A stretch of DNA of 64,000 bases from Botrytis cinerea B05.10 (GCF_000143535.2 NC_037319.1:1550001-1614000); one strand, 5' to 3'. Positions 49,674-59,473 are shown, counted from the stretch's first letter. Numbers and translations: made by a program. Notes: a model not told the origin generated them from the sequence alone.

Positions 49674-52514
49674 ATGCAGAAATTCCCATCCATTACAAGA
49701 TTGAATCTCAAATACAGATTTCAAGGTCTTAGAAAATCACTTCACGAAGCACTGAAAACTTTCCCAAGAAAAGAGGGGTACAGTTTTCCTCCACATCCAG
49801 CAAGATTATCTCCCTTGCCTACTCAATATATTTTAGAGAACAACGACAATCTCAGAGATCCTCCAGAATTATCTCACGCGCTTCCGAATGCTGTGAATGG
49901 AAAGCGGTTTCTTATTCTCAAAGAAAATCCGGGGAATGTATATCGCAACGCAAAATACAGGAAACCATTGATCAATAGTAGAAACCGCCTTCAACGACCA
50001 GGAGATTTAACCAAAATGCGCAATTATATCCAATTCCTCACAACTCCCACGGTGGATACGCCTGGGACTACATTACTTCTACATTTCGATAACAAAAGAT
50101 ATTTTATTGGAAATATTGCAGAGGGGACTCAAAGAGCATGTGTGCAAGGCAAGGTCGGATTGATGAAAGTTGGGGAGGTTTTCATGACTGGAAAGGTGGA
50201 CTGGGCTTCGACTGGAGGAATGTTGGGTATGATTTTGACGTTGGCAGATGCGACAAGTACTTCAAGAGAGGCACAATTCCAAGTTGCAAATGCGAAATCG
50301 CAAAAGAAGGGAGCACGCGCTGAGAAACCCGAAAAGGCCTTTTTGAATATACATGGAGGGGAAAACTTGACTCATCTACTTGCGACGGCTAGGAGATTTG
50401 TCTTCAGAAATGGGATGCCGTTATATACAAACGAATATCGACCGGACAGAGAACAGAGAGCGAATTGGGACCCTTCGTGGAGTGATGAAAATATCAAGGT
50501 CTGGGCTATGGCTATTAAATCAGAAGGAACTGCGAAACGTCGTGGGAAAAGAAGTCACGATGAGTTTTCGGATGATTCTCCGGACGGATCTCTTGCCGAA
50601 AAGAGCAAGGAGCTTGAGCTTAAGGAAGCCCAAGAACTCAGAGATAAAGAGGATAATGAACATCAAATACGAAAGTCTGTCGTATCTTCTATGTTCGATT
50701 CTGATTGGAAGTTAGATACTTTGTACTCCATGAAGCTCAAGGATGTCAAAATGCCTGCTGCCATCTTTGTTAGAAACTCAGATGGTAAAATACAAAGATA
50801 TCAAGGACCTAAACCCGGAGGAGATCAGGAAGTTCCCGATATTGAAGTCCTTACCCGGAGACCTTGGCCAGGAGCACTGGTCGAATCTTTACCTCCGACT
50901 AAACCTTCTACCAGTTCAGTCTCATATATCATCAAGAACCATACTCAGCGTGGAAAGTTCAATCCCAAGGAAGCCGAGAGATTGAATGTCCAGAAAGGTG
51001 CTGATTATCGGACTTTGGCTGCAGGAAGAAGTGTGATTGCAACTGACGGTACCACTGTCACTCCAGAACAAGTTTTGGGAGTTAGTAAAGAAGGTACCGG
51101 AGTTGCAGTTCTTGAAATACCTGATGCCTCTTATATTAAGGGGTTGTTTGCACGTGAAGAATGGAAAGCAAAAGAGGTCATGGCAGGAGTTGAATCAATA
51201 ATATGGATTCTGGGTCCTGGCGTTTTAGCTGACCCCAGGATACTAGAATTCATGGAAGAGCGCAAAGAATTTACTCACATCGTCTCCTCCCCAGATAATT
51301 GCCCAAATTATCTTGCATTCAGCTCGGCCGCAGCGCAAGCTATTCGTTTACATCTCCTCGACTCCGAACGTTTCCCAATTCCCGCATTCAGTAATGCATC
51401 CGAGCCACCATCCCAACCTGTACCATATCTAAAGGCAAAATTAGGGAAAACAATACTACTGGAACCAAAATTCGAGATTCAAGATGACAAGTGCACTCCT
51501 TATCTTGATACTGCGCAGGTGGTAGAGGAAGCAGATCCTGAAGTTCTTGCTTTAGCAAACGAAGCTAGGAAAGAGGTTATGAGTCCAGAGTATCAAGCAA
51601 AGCTTGATGAAGTTCAAAAGGATATACCATGCAAGGATGCAGAAGTCATTACTCTTGGAACTGGCTCGGCTTTACCTTCCAAATATCGAAATGTTTCAGC
51701 TACCTTGCTTCGAATTCCAGAATACGGCAATTACTTATTTGACGCTGGTGAGAATACACTTGGTCAACTGAAGAGAGTATTTGGCAAAGATCTACCAGGT
51801 GTACTTTCGAATCTCAAAGCCATTTGGATCAGTCATCTTCACGCCGATCATCATCTCGGTACTACTTCAGTCATTAAAGCGTGGCATGAAGAAACATCTA
51901 AGAATGAAGCAACAAGAAATAATAAACTTGCCGTAGCATCAGATCATGGTATGATTCATTGGTTAACGGAGTACTCCGAGGTCGAGAATTATGGATTTGA
52001 GAGACTTGAGCTCGTTGAAATGACTCCTGCAGTCAATGGCCTTTACGAAGAATTCACACCAGAAAAAACGGAAGCATTTGGTCTTTCGTCTATTGAAGCT
52101 TGCCAAGTGAGCCATTGTCATGGTGCTTTGGCTGTTGCATTGAACTTCCCCAATGGATTTAAGGTTGCTTACTCAGGTGATTGTCGACCTTCACAAGATT
52201 TCGTCAGGATTGGTAAAGGTGCAACATTGTTGATTCACGAGGCGACATTTGATGACGAACTTCAAGGTGATGCTATTGCCAAGAAACATTCCACAACTTC
52301 GGAAGCAATGAATATTGGCAAGGGTATGGGAGCAAGACGTATCTTACTTACTCACTTTTCTCAGAGATATCAAAAGATCCCAGTTATGGACAGCGAAGTT
52401 ACAGATCAAGTTTCCATTGTTGCATTTGATTATATGAAGGTTAAGATATCTGATTTTTCGAAAATAGCGGCATTTAGACCGGCGTTACTGAAGCTTTACG
52501 AGGAGAAAGAATAG
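49674..52514 (+). CDS. TRZ1: Long-form tRNase Z (ELAC2/Trz1)
   Basis: An intronless 946-aa frame. The enzyme cleaves the 3' trailer from precursor tRNAs in nucleus and mitochondrion. The long form has two metallo-beta-lactamase halves. The N-terminal half keeps the fold without metal ligands (TTLLLHFDNKRYFIGNIAEGTQR near residue 130). The C-terminal half has the active site: SHLHADHHLGT (HxHxDH) near residue 720, SHCHG, YSGDCRPS, LIHEATFDDEL, KKHSTTSEAM and the LLTHFSQRY motif. The first 114 residues are basic, with few acidic residues at the very start, as for a mitochondrial leader. An internal Met at residue 115 (MRNYIQFLTTPT) begins right at the conserved domain and could give a nuclear form. 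This is inference from sequence only. Confidence 0.96.
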   Translation: MQKFPSITRLNLKYRFQGLRKSLHEALKTFPRKEGYSFPPHPARLSPLPTQYILENNDNLRDPPELSHALPNAVNGKRFLILKENPGNVYRNAKYRKPLINSRNRLQRPGDLTKMRNYIQFLTTPTVDTPGTTLLLHFDNKRYFIGNIAEGTQRACVQGKVGLMKVGEVFMTGKVDWASTGGMLGMILTLADATSTSREAQFQVANAKSQKKGARAEKPEKAFLNIHGGENLTHLLATARRFVFRNGMPLYTNEYRPDREQRANWDPSWSDENIKVWAMAIKSEGTAKRRGKRSHDEFSDDSPDGSLAEKSKELELKEAQELRDKEDNEHQIRKSVVSSMFDSDWKLDTLYSMKLKDVKMPAAIFVRNSDGKIQRYQGPKPGGDQEVPDIEVLTRRPWPGALVESLPPTKPSTSSVSYIIKNHTQRGKFNPKEAERLNVQKGADYRTLAAGRSVIATDGTTVTPEQVLGVSKEGTGVAVLEIPDASYIKGLFAREEWKAKEVMAGVESIIWILGPGVLADPRILEFMEERKEFTHIVSSPDNCPNYLAFSSAAAQAIRLHLLDSERFPIPAFSNASEPPSQPVPYLKAKLGKTILLEPKFEIQDDKCTPYLDTAQVVEEADPEVLALANEARKEVMSPEYQAKLDEVQKDIPCKDAEVITLGTGSALPSKYRNVSATLLRIPEYGNYLFDAGENTLGQLKRVFGKDLPGVLSNLKAIWISHLHADHHLGTTSVIKAWHEETSKNEATRNNKLAVASDHGMIHWLTEYSEVENYGFERLELVEMTPAVNGLYEEFTPEKTEAFGLSSIEACQVSHCHGALAVALNFPNGFKVAYSGDCRPSQDFVRIGKGATLLIHEATFDDELQGDAIAKKHSTTSEAMNIGKGMGARRILLTHFSQRYQKIPVMDSEVTDQVSIVAFDYMKVKISDFSKIAAFRPALLKLYEEKE

Positions 52515-52771
52515 ATCAAGGGATTTCAATGAACGCAATTTCACGATTGCGAAGGACGCGAGGAGAAGCATGGTTTAGGATCGGCTATCGCTTAAATAAG
52601 GTCTTAGACGGGGCACATAAGGAAACATGGTTATATTGTATAGTATTGACAAAGGAAATTCTCGCGAGTGAATTTTTAACAAAAGAAATTTTACAAAAGA
52701 AATTCTATGTTGTGAGAAGGAGATCACTCCTCTCTTGTTTCATACCCCAAAATCTCTCTACTATCTTTACT

Positions 52772-54247
52772 CTAGATCATGAAATCACTAACTCGAGTTT
52801 CCCGATCACTGCGCTTACCTTCAGGGCGAGCAGCATGTGATTTTCGTGTGAAAGGATTTGCTTGAGGTTCAGGACGTCGATGATGCGGTGCGTACTTTTG
52901 TTTTGCCCTGTTATCGTTTTCATGTCTCGTAGTACGAGGAGAAGGAGGCGCAGGTGATGCCCGTGGATTCTCATAATGACTTCCATGATAAGCAGGTCGA
53001 TTGTTTCTTGCTGACGGATCTGCAAATGGATCTGTGAAACGAGGTTCTTCTTCATCTTCTTCTGATTCGGCAGCGACATTCTCTGGAGTTCCAACGAGTT
53101 TTCGATAGGCGCTGGCGCGCTCTTCGGCTTCAGCTCCATAGTAGGAAAGTTGAGAAGAGTTGTATTCGCTGCGGGAATAGAGTGTTGGTCTTCTTTCCTT
53201 GATAGGTTTGGAAGTATTGTGAAAGAAGCCGTCGGAGAAGACTACGGTGTCGCGGAAAGCGGCATGGACTCCTTCTGCTGGATGTGAACCATGAGTTGAT
53301 GTGGTTGCGAGAGATGTTCTCGACATCATATTTGCATAGAAATCTATAATTTCATTCTCAATATCTCCGTCTTCATCCTTATCCTCGTCAAGGAAATCGT
53401 GTCCAAGAAGTGTTTGGGCCTCGCTATCTCGCTCAAAAGGATTGCGATTTCCAGCCAAGCGTTCTCGTCGTGCGTCTCTTCGAAGCGTCTGAAGATGTTT
53501 GCGGCATCGAGAGATCTCTCTTCCGAGACCGTGAGATTCATGCGTTAAGCCCTCGGAGTCTTCTTGCCATGATGCCCATGCACGGATGACATCGATCCAG
53601 CCATCCATTTGCTTATTCTTCTTTCTGCGCCCCCAGATCGAGGCGAAGAGGTCGCGGATGATGGATCGATCGCCTCCGATGGTGGCAAGAATGCAGGCTT
53701 CACAACCCGATGCTACGCGTTCGTAGCGTGGCTCGGACGGCTGCGCTTGATATGCTTGACGATAAAATTCGGGCTGCATCCAGATACTATTGAGAATTTT
53801 CATTCGAAGAACGAATTCTTGAACATTGACCGGCAATTGTTCGAGAGGTATTTCGGCAGTTAGTCGTCGGAGCCGAGTGGTGCATTCCGCGGTTAGCTCT
53901 AGAAATATCTTGCGGATGAGATATGGGTTTAGAGGTTTGTGGACGTCGCATAATACGGCTTTGGTTTCGCCGAGCCGAAGCGAGGATAGGGATGCGGCGA
54001 CGCGGGAGATTAGACCGCTAGATTTGGGGTGTAGGAGAGAAGGCGGGAAGCTCTGGATAAGGACTGCTTGATCCCGAAGCCAGGATTCGTGGGGGAGAGT
54101 CCCGGGGAGTCGCGTCAAGAGCTGCGTGAGCAGATCGAGGGATGTGGTGGAAAACTCGCGGAGGGAGTCGCTTGGAGAGGGGGTGTTGATTTTTCCTCTC
54201 GTGGTGGTGCGCGGTTGTGGGAGGAGGGGGTCGAGAAACTTTTTCAT
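52772..54247 (-). CDS. Unrecognised 491-aa protein
   Basis: A single minus-strand frame of 491 aa that converges with TRZ1 (258 bp gap). I do not recognise a family. The first 260 residues look folded: many Leu and Trp residues, and a segment ERVASGCEACILATIGGDRSIIRDL with a CxxC that might bind metal. Residues 260-340 are charged with alternating acid and base. The C-terminal 150 residues are disordered, acidic, then proline- and arginine-rich. There is no signal peptide and no membrane segment. Codon use looks like the neighbours. The extensive open frame and the conserved-looking N-terminal half argue that the gene is real. Confidence 0.75.
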   Translation of the reverse strand: MKKFLDPLLPQPRTTTRGKINTPSPSDSLREFSTTSLDLLTQLLTRLPGTLPHESWLRDQAVLIQSFPPSLLHPKSSGLISRVAASLSSLRLGETKAVLCDVHKPLNPYLIRKIFLELTAECTTRLRRLTAEIPLEQLPVNVQEFVLRMKILNSIWMQPEFYRQAYQAQPSEPRYERVASGCEACILATIGGDRSIIRDLFASIWGRRKKNKQMDGWIDVIRAWASWQEDSEGLTHESHGLGREISRCRKHLQTLRRDARRERLAGNRNPFERDSEAQTLLGHDFLDEDKDEDGDIENEIIDFYANMMSRTSLATTSTHGSHPAEGVHAAFRDTVVFSDGFFHNTSKPIKERRPTLYSRSEYNSSQLSYYGAEAEERASAYRKLVGTPENVAAESEEDEEEPRFTDPFADPSARNNRPAYHGSHYENPRASPAPPSPRTTRHENDNRAKQKYAPHHRRPEPQANPFTRKSHAARPEGKRSDRETRVSDFMI

Positions 54248-54919
54248 GGTTGCGGAAGTTTCTGTAACTGGGTGGGTTGGGTTGGGTAGTGTCTAGTTTA
54301 CTGTTGTGTTAATCAATGGAGATAGATGGTAATTGGAATTTGTAAACTGGGTGTAGAGGTGGGTGGGATGTTTCGATCTACTGAATGAATCTTCCTCTTC
54401 GATTTTGGAATTGGGAAGCGTCTTTGTAGTTTGATAATAGGCATTGTTTTACATTTCTTCTAGAAGATACATTTTTTCTTTGTCCTGCTTGTTTGGTACG
54501 TGTTATCCCGTTTCCTTTGTTGGGAAACTATGTTTGGAGGAGAGGAGAGGAGAAGATTCTCTGGGTCCTGAGCTGGGTGGTTGTTTTCTCTGGGGTTTGG
54601 TTTCTTTGTATGTTTTGAGGTTCTTTGTGGTGGGCATATAAGAGGGCTTTGTTTGAGACTGTTTCTTTGATTTTGCGGTCGAGGAATAATCACTTTGTGT
54701 CTTTTTTTCCTTTCATGGATTGCTTGCGGAACAATGTCTATCAGGAATCTTGATTCCCTTGTTCACGAGATCAAATAGGTTATAAAACCCTCCCATCCCT
54801 TCCCCCCCACACTCATAATCTTATCCTATCCTATCTTCACATCCTCGAGAGTCAAAACACAACTCTTTCTCATCCATCCAACCACCCTCCCCACCCCCTT
54901 CGGCAACACAAACACAAAC
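54248..54919. promoter_or_regulatory. Upstream region of the 491-aa gene
   Basis: G/T-rich spacer between the minus-strand gene and a small plus-strand frame. It has G-rich stretches and no gene of its own. Confidence 0.45.
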
Positions 54920-55225
54920 ATGCCAATCCACATCCACATTTCGCATTTCCGCACCCTTTCCCTTTCCCTCTCCCCAAAATCCAAAAAATTCAAACCCCTC
55001 CCCTCGGGCCCCCCGGGCCCCACCACCCGCTCCATCGGAACCCAAATTACCAATTCCCGCACCCACCGTTCGTGCGGGACCCAAACCCCCGCGTCGAGAT
55101 ACGTTTCGTTTCATGAGCAGCTTGGTGTGCGACCGCCGCGGAAGAGCGGGCTGGAAAGTCTGTCTTGGTATGCGGTGTTTGGGGGTGTGGTGCTCGGGTG
55201 GTTTGGGATGGGGTTTTGGGGATGA
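54920..55225 (+). CDS. Possible small tail-anchored membrane protein
   Basis: A 101-aa frame beginning MPIHIHISHFRT. The middle is basic and proline-rich. The last 25 residues (LSWYAVFGGVVLGWFGMGFWG) form a hydrophobic helix right before the stop, as in tail-anchored proteins. The preceding ASRYVSFHEQLGVRPPRKS segment reads as cytosolic. The frame is GC-richer than its surroundings. No homolog is known to me; a chance frame is possible because the opposite strand is also open over much of it. Confidence 0.38.
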   Translation: MPIHIHISHFRTLSLSLSPKSKKFKPLPSGPPGPTTRSIGTQITNSRTHRSCGTQTPASRYVSFHEQLGVRPPRKSGLESLSWYAVFGGVVLGWFGMGFWG

Positions 55226-55594
55226 GCTGAGGTGAGGTGAGTTGAGGTGAGTCTTTTCTTCTCTTGGAGTTTGAGTGCTGAATTTCTTTTGGGGGAAGAC
55301 GGGGTGCTGTGATTGTCGTTTCGATGATTGTTGTGCTCTTTCTTTCTTTCTTTTTTCGAATTTCTTTCTTTGATATTGTCGATTTGTTATATGTACTGTC
55401 ATAGTCGTCGCTCTTTAGACTTCTAGAAATTACTATACTCTACTCTACTATACTCTACTATACTGTATAAGAAAAGAAAATAGAAAATAGACGAGAGAAA
55501 CAAAGTTTCTTCTAAAAAAAAAAAAAAAAGAATAAAAAAAGTTTGTTTCTCCAGATGTATACATACATACATGCATACCACATATAATAAAATT

Positions 55595-56484
55595 GTAAGT
55601 TTTCCTCCCATCCCTGTCTTTGCTAATTGTTTTGTAGGGATATGTATTTTTTCTCTCGTTTTGATTTTTATGTTCCGGTAAGTTGTTCTTCCCCCTTCCC
55701 CCTTTTTGGCTAATCGAGTATAGTACAATCAGTATATATGGAGTATTTTTTTCGGTTCTTTTATTATTATTATTGTTATTATCCTTTCGGAAAGCTGGGT
55801 AAGTTATCATCCTCTCTTCCCTTCCTGTCTTTGCTGATTTTTTTTTTATAGGGACTAACTACTGCTTGCTTGCTTGCTTACTTTTTTTTTTCCACATCAG
55901 AAATATTAATGTTAACTCTAGGTATGTATGTTCTTTCTTTCTTTCTCCCTCGCTGTTCGCTAATCGAGTATATAGATATTTTCACCCTCTTCACATATTT
56001 CTGAGACCGAAAGATCTGGGTAAGTCACTCTTTTTTCCCATTCTTGCTAATCGAGTGTAGTTTTTTTTTCTTTCTTTTTTTCCCCCCTCCCCCTCCCCCT
56101 CCCGTTCTCACTAATCGAGTAATTTTATACAGGTTTTTTTTCTTTTCGTCTTTTTTTTCTATTCATAGAATGCAAAAATCCAGGTAACTCATTTCTTTTC
56201 CCCTTACTCGCTAATTAGAGATATAGGCATGTACGATCATTATTCTTTTCGTCCCTTCAACCCTAACACACAACACCGCGCAGGAATAAGATGAAATTTT
56301 AGGTGCGTCACTCCCCCTCCCTTCGTCACTCATTAAACATATAGTTATACCACCTTTCTAGTCTACGCGCGATCTCAATCGCAAATCTGAAATTTCCAAT
56401 GCAGATTAAATCAAGTAAGTCATTCCTCCTGTGTAAGCTAGCTGTCTGGGTATACTTACTCATCCTTTTCTTTTCGATAACCAG
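55595..56484 (+). other. Serial splice-module array with candidate micro-exons
   Basis: About 900 bp carry repeated splice modules on the plus strand: a GTAAGT-like donor, a C/T tract, then GCTAATCGAGT-type sequence with CTAAT as branch site and TATAG as acceptor. Modules lie at 55595-55637, 55678-55723, 55799-55851, 55922-55975, 56020-56060, 56184-56226, 56303-56344 and 56415-56484. Several have a second AG about 30-110 bp further on, followed by a very short segment and the next donor: 55901-55921 (21 nt), 56006-56019 (14), 56169-56183 (15), 56284-56302 (19) and 56405-56414 (10). This fits a transcript with micro-exons, coding or not. No protein family is recognised. Confidence 0.45.
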
Positions 56485-56795
56485 AAACCTATTAACGTCT
56501 GCCCCTGCGTCGCGAGACGTCCTCTGTAGCGAGACAAATCTACGCTTTTGGAATCACATTTTTTTTTTCTCGTCAAGTTTACAAAGTTGTTATATATACG
56601 TTATTTTCTTTGATTATTTAGCTGAGAAGACTACTGAGCAACGAAAGAAGAGTGCGGTTTATTGTGCTGTCGATCGTTTCGGTTACGGTACGGATTGCCC
56701 CTTTCCCTGCCCCCCTGTTTGAATCGCAACGTTCAAAGTCTGTTCAAAATTCGGAGCGCTCCAAGGATGATGGTCCTGTCTCGAAATATTATAAT

Positions 56796-57310
56796 TTAAA
56801 ATTTTGAAGATACTCGGAAAGGAAAAGAGTATAATCTGAGAGTTAACCCGAACTCTTCAGATTGTGCTTCTTTACTGAGAATACTGACAGGTTGTAAGCC
56901 AGCTGTTCCCCACTCTCCATGGCCACTTTCTGGAAGTACGCCATTTGAATCTGTGCCACGAGGCTGATTGATTGAATTGTTCGGTGGCGTTGACTTGGTT
57001 ACATTGAGGTGAATGTTTGGCTCCTCCGGGGGTATCGAGACCTCGCCAGAAAAGGGTTCGATTGGAGGTTTCCTCTTAAGTTTGGAAAGTTGATAAGCGA
57101 ATTTCTTTCTCCTTCCTCTCGCAAGACTCGAGAGACGACGACGTCCTGTATTCGATTTTTGCTCTACGGCAGGAGATGCATGCATTGTGACTATATCCGG
57201 AATTCAGTTAAGTGTTGGCTGTGCAGCTGCCGCTGACTGCGTTCTTACCTGGGATGCTTGAACCGCGGGGTCGCTGATGTGTTAGTGTTGTCTAAGTTGA
57301 GCGATGACAT
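56796..57310 (-). pseudogene. Broken Zn2Cys6 transcription-factor gene
   Basis: From the ATG at 57310 an exon reads MSSLNLDNTNTSATPRFKHP and ends at a GTAAGA donor (57249). Exon 2 starts at 57190 and continues HNACISCRRAKI, the first half of a zinc cluster, then EYRTSSSLESCERKEKEIRLST. Only some of the six cysteines are present: the third position is Tyr (TAC, one G-to-A step from TGC). The frame then stops. A second frame carries on protein-like sequence ending at 56796, and a third reads MAYFQKVAMESGEQLAYNLS, so at least one frameshift or a missed intron must be involved. Either a decayed regulator or an odd zinc-cluster gene. Confidence 0.5.
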
Positions 57311-57803
57311 GGCGAGGTACAAAGCTCGGTATAAAGATTTGATTTAATCTAAAGGGAAGAAGGCGGAGAGCTTCTGCTTGCTACTGGGGTTGTGAGAAAG
57401 GTTCGGGCGGCGGAACACACCGGACAGAAGCTGGTGGGGCGCCATTCGGGAGCTGCTCGCTAAAACCGAGCTTAAATATAGGCTTCATGATGCTAAACAC
57501 CTTCGCAGTTGCAATTATCAAGTAGCACGAAACCGAATATTTGATATTAATTTATACTCGGTTCAATTACCTCAAGCTATCCACAGTGTCTAGAGGGGAG
57601 TAGAGGGCAATCATATGCTGTAGTTCGTTTACAATATCACATAACGACCTCGAGTAGATTAAACCACCTTCTCGATCATAGTTTTTAATTCAACCCTCTT
57701 GCGTAACATGATTCGGACCTACCACTCTTCACAGGTAGAGGAGATGAAAATAAAGCACATTTGAAAAAGAAGTTCAACAAAACTCATTCTACTATATGCT
57801 ACT
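57311..57803. other. Spacer, no gene seen
   Basis: About 490 bp upstream of the decayed regulator and downstream of the heme-binding-like gene. No coding signal. Confidence 0.45.
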
Positions 57804-59099
57804 TCAGAAGATAATCTGAGAAGCCTCAATTGGCACTGGGTATTTGGGCGACAACGTGGCCACTGAGACGTGTGGCCAACCCATCTCATCAAAGTCCAAT
57901 GTGACGTTCTGGGAGTATTGAATTTGGGTAGCGTCGAACTTCACAATCCTGTTTGGTGGTATCACCTTGTCCAGCTTCAATTCGAAAGAAGGAGAAACCA
58001 CTATCTTGCCAGCTTCTCTCTCCTCCTTCCGTGCTTCAGACTCAACCACTCTTGTCTCTTTTTTGTCCCCAGAGAAATCACCTTCCGGCAGCAGAACATC
58101 GTATTCAACGGTTGAAATCCAATAATCACATCCGACATTGACGCCATGGGCATTAGGGCCTGGGTTTTGGCGGCCATCACGAATACCTGAGCCTTGCAGG
58201 AAAGCAATGTTTGCTGTGCCACCGCCGGGAATCTTAGAGACTTCGGGGTCGGAATGGATGGAGAAGAAAAAGTGTTCTCGGATTTTTTTCTTCGTGCTGT
58301 TCTCATTAAATTCTCTTAGCATCTGATTTGGATCTAGCATGAGAGATGTATTGAGTACGCCGCCGTCCCTGATCTCTTGAGGAATGCGCAGCTCATACTT
58401 CCTCTTGAAATTCAGCTGAGGAAAAAAGTCTGCGAATGTGTAGACATCGCCATGCATACCCATGGGGAACGGTAAGACTGAGATTGGTTTGATAATCGGG
58501 TTACCAAGTATAGGGTTCTTCATGTCTGGTTCGAAGCCTTGGCAGTTGATGGCAGTTCCGTGTGGTATAGATGCTAGGCGTGAGATAGTGCCTTGAAGGA
58601 CCTCGGGCCTGATATCAGTCGGTGGGGTCCTAAGGAACATGCCTGACTCGAAGTGAATTGGAATTCCTTCCTTGCGATCAGCCTGTCCTGTTTCTGGATT
58701 GAGCATGTCCTTGATCGTCTGCATGTATGGGACACCCTTCAAAATGACGTCTCGTTGCCTGCCCAAGCCTCGGTTGAATATGTCGCCAATGTCCTTCAAG
58801 AATTGTGTGTCCTCTTCGGTCACGTTGTACTCCAGAACGTTATTCCTTCTGTTATTTCCCCAGGATGGGCGGAAGATCATGTTCAACCCAGCACCGTGGA
58901 AATCCCCAGTGAGCTTCGCCAGGATATTAAGTTCTCCAGGAAGTGCTCCATAGTCTTCATCAGCTCCTTCACTGATTGGTGCGAAGTATGCAGGGCCCTT
59001 GCTCACATCGGGCTCGACGTTGGGTCTTGGTGAGGTGAGACCATCAACTTGCGTTAACTTGAACGAGGTCGGGACGTTGAGATAATTGGTGTCCTTCAT
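57804..59099 (-). CDS. Heme-binding-protein-like beta-rich family protein
   Basis: An intronless frame; the ATG at 59099 gives 431 aa and starts MKDTNYLNVPTSF. A longer frame upstream runs through a poly-C tract and is rejected. The sequence matches, from memory, a family found in fungi and bacteria and often labelled heme-binding protein: LTGDFHGAGLNMIFRPSW, then FNRGLGRQ, IHFESGMFLRTP, SIPHGTAINCQG and a C-terminal DYWISTVEY and WPHVSVATL. I cannot confirm heme binding and see no CxxCH motif. There is no signal peptide, so it is probably cytosolic. Base composition looks richer in G+C than most genes here, and it sits head-to-head with an AA5-like gene of similar look. The partner may act in the same pathway, or both may have come in together. 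Confidence 0.62.
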   Translation of the reverse strand: MKDTNYLNVPTSFKLTQVDGLTSPRPNVEPDVSKGPAYFAPISEGADEDYGALPGELNILAKLTGDFHGAGLNMIFRPSWGNNRRNNVLEYNVTEEDTQFLKDIGDIFNRGLGRQRDVILKGVPYMQTIKDMLNPETGQADRKEGIPIHFESGMFLRTPPTDIRPEVLQGTISRLASIPHGTAINCQGFEPDMKNPILGNPIIKPISVLPFPMGMHGDVYTFADFFPQLNFKRKYELRIPQEIRDGGVLNTSLMLDPNQMLREFNENSTKKKIREHFFFSIHSDPEVSKIPGGGTANIAFLQGSGIRDGRQNPGPNAHGVNVGCDYWISTVEYDVLLPEGDFSGDKKETRVVESEARKEEREAGKIVVSPSFELKLDKVIPPNRIVKFDATQIQYSQNVTLDFDEMGWPHVSVATLSPKYPVPIEASQIIF

Positions 59100-59229
59100 T
59101 TTGAGTGCTATTCTAGTAGAGAATTTGATACAACAATTGAAGAGGGACCAAAAAGGTATATGGGCGATCTCGAGAAGGAGCAAATAATCAAGCCTAGTAT
59201 CAGTATATATACTGACTCTGTTCCCCCTC

Positions 59230-59230
<1 letters not shown>

Positions 59231-59263
<33 letters not shown>
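59231..59263. repeat. 33-base C homopolymer
   Basis: An uninterrupted run of 33 C on the plus strand, about 130 bp upstream of the minus-strand gene start. Runs of this length can form i-motif or G-quadruplex structures and are hard to sequence. Confidence 0.95.
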
Positions 59264-59473
59264 TATCGGAACGGTACTCGGCTGCCCAGTGGATACCTAT
59301 GGGTGGGTAATTACATCTCTTCAACGTACCCCACATACCCTAAGAGGGGCCGTGACCACTCAATGGGTGCCCTATGTACATGAAGCTGAGATGCCATGCA
59401 GATGCCTCAGCCTCGATCCTGTGCATGAGTCAACAGCAGAACCCTTTCTCCTATCTGTCATATCTATATGTCG

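Noticed and set aside
59100..59336. N-terminal extension of the heme-binding-like protein through a poly-Gly segment
   Set aside because: The Gly run is the poly-C tract read in frame; the ATG at 59099 sits right before the conserved part.
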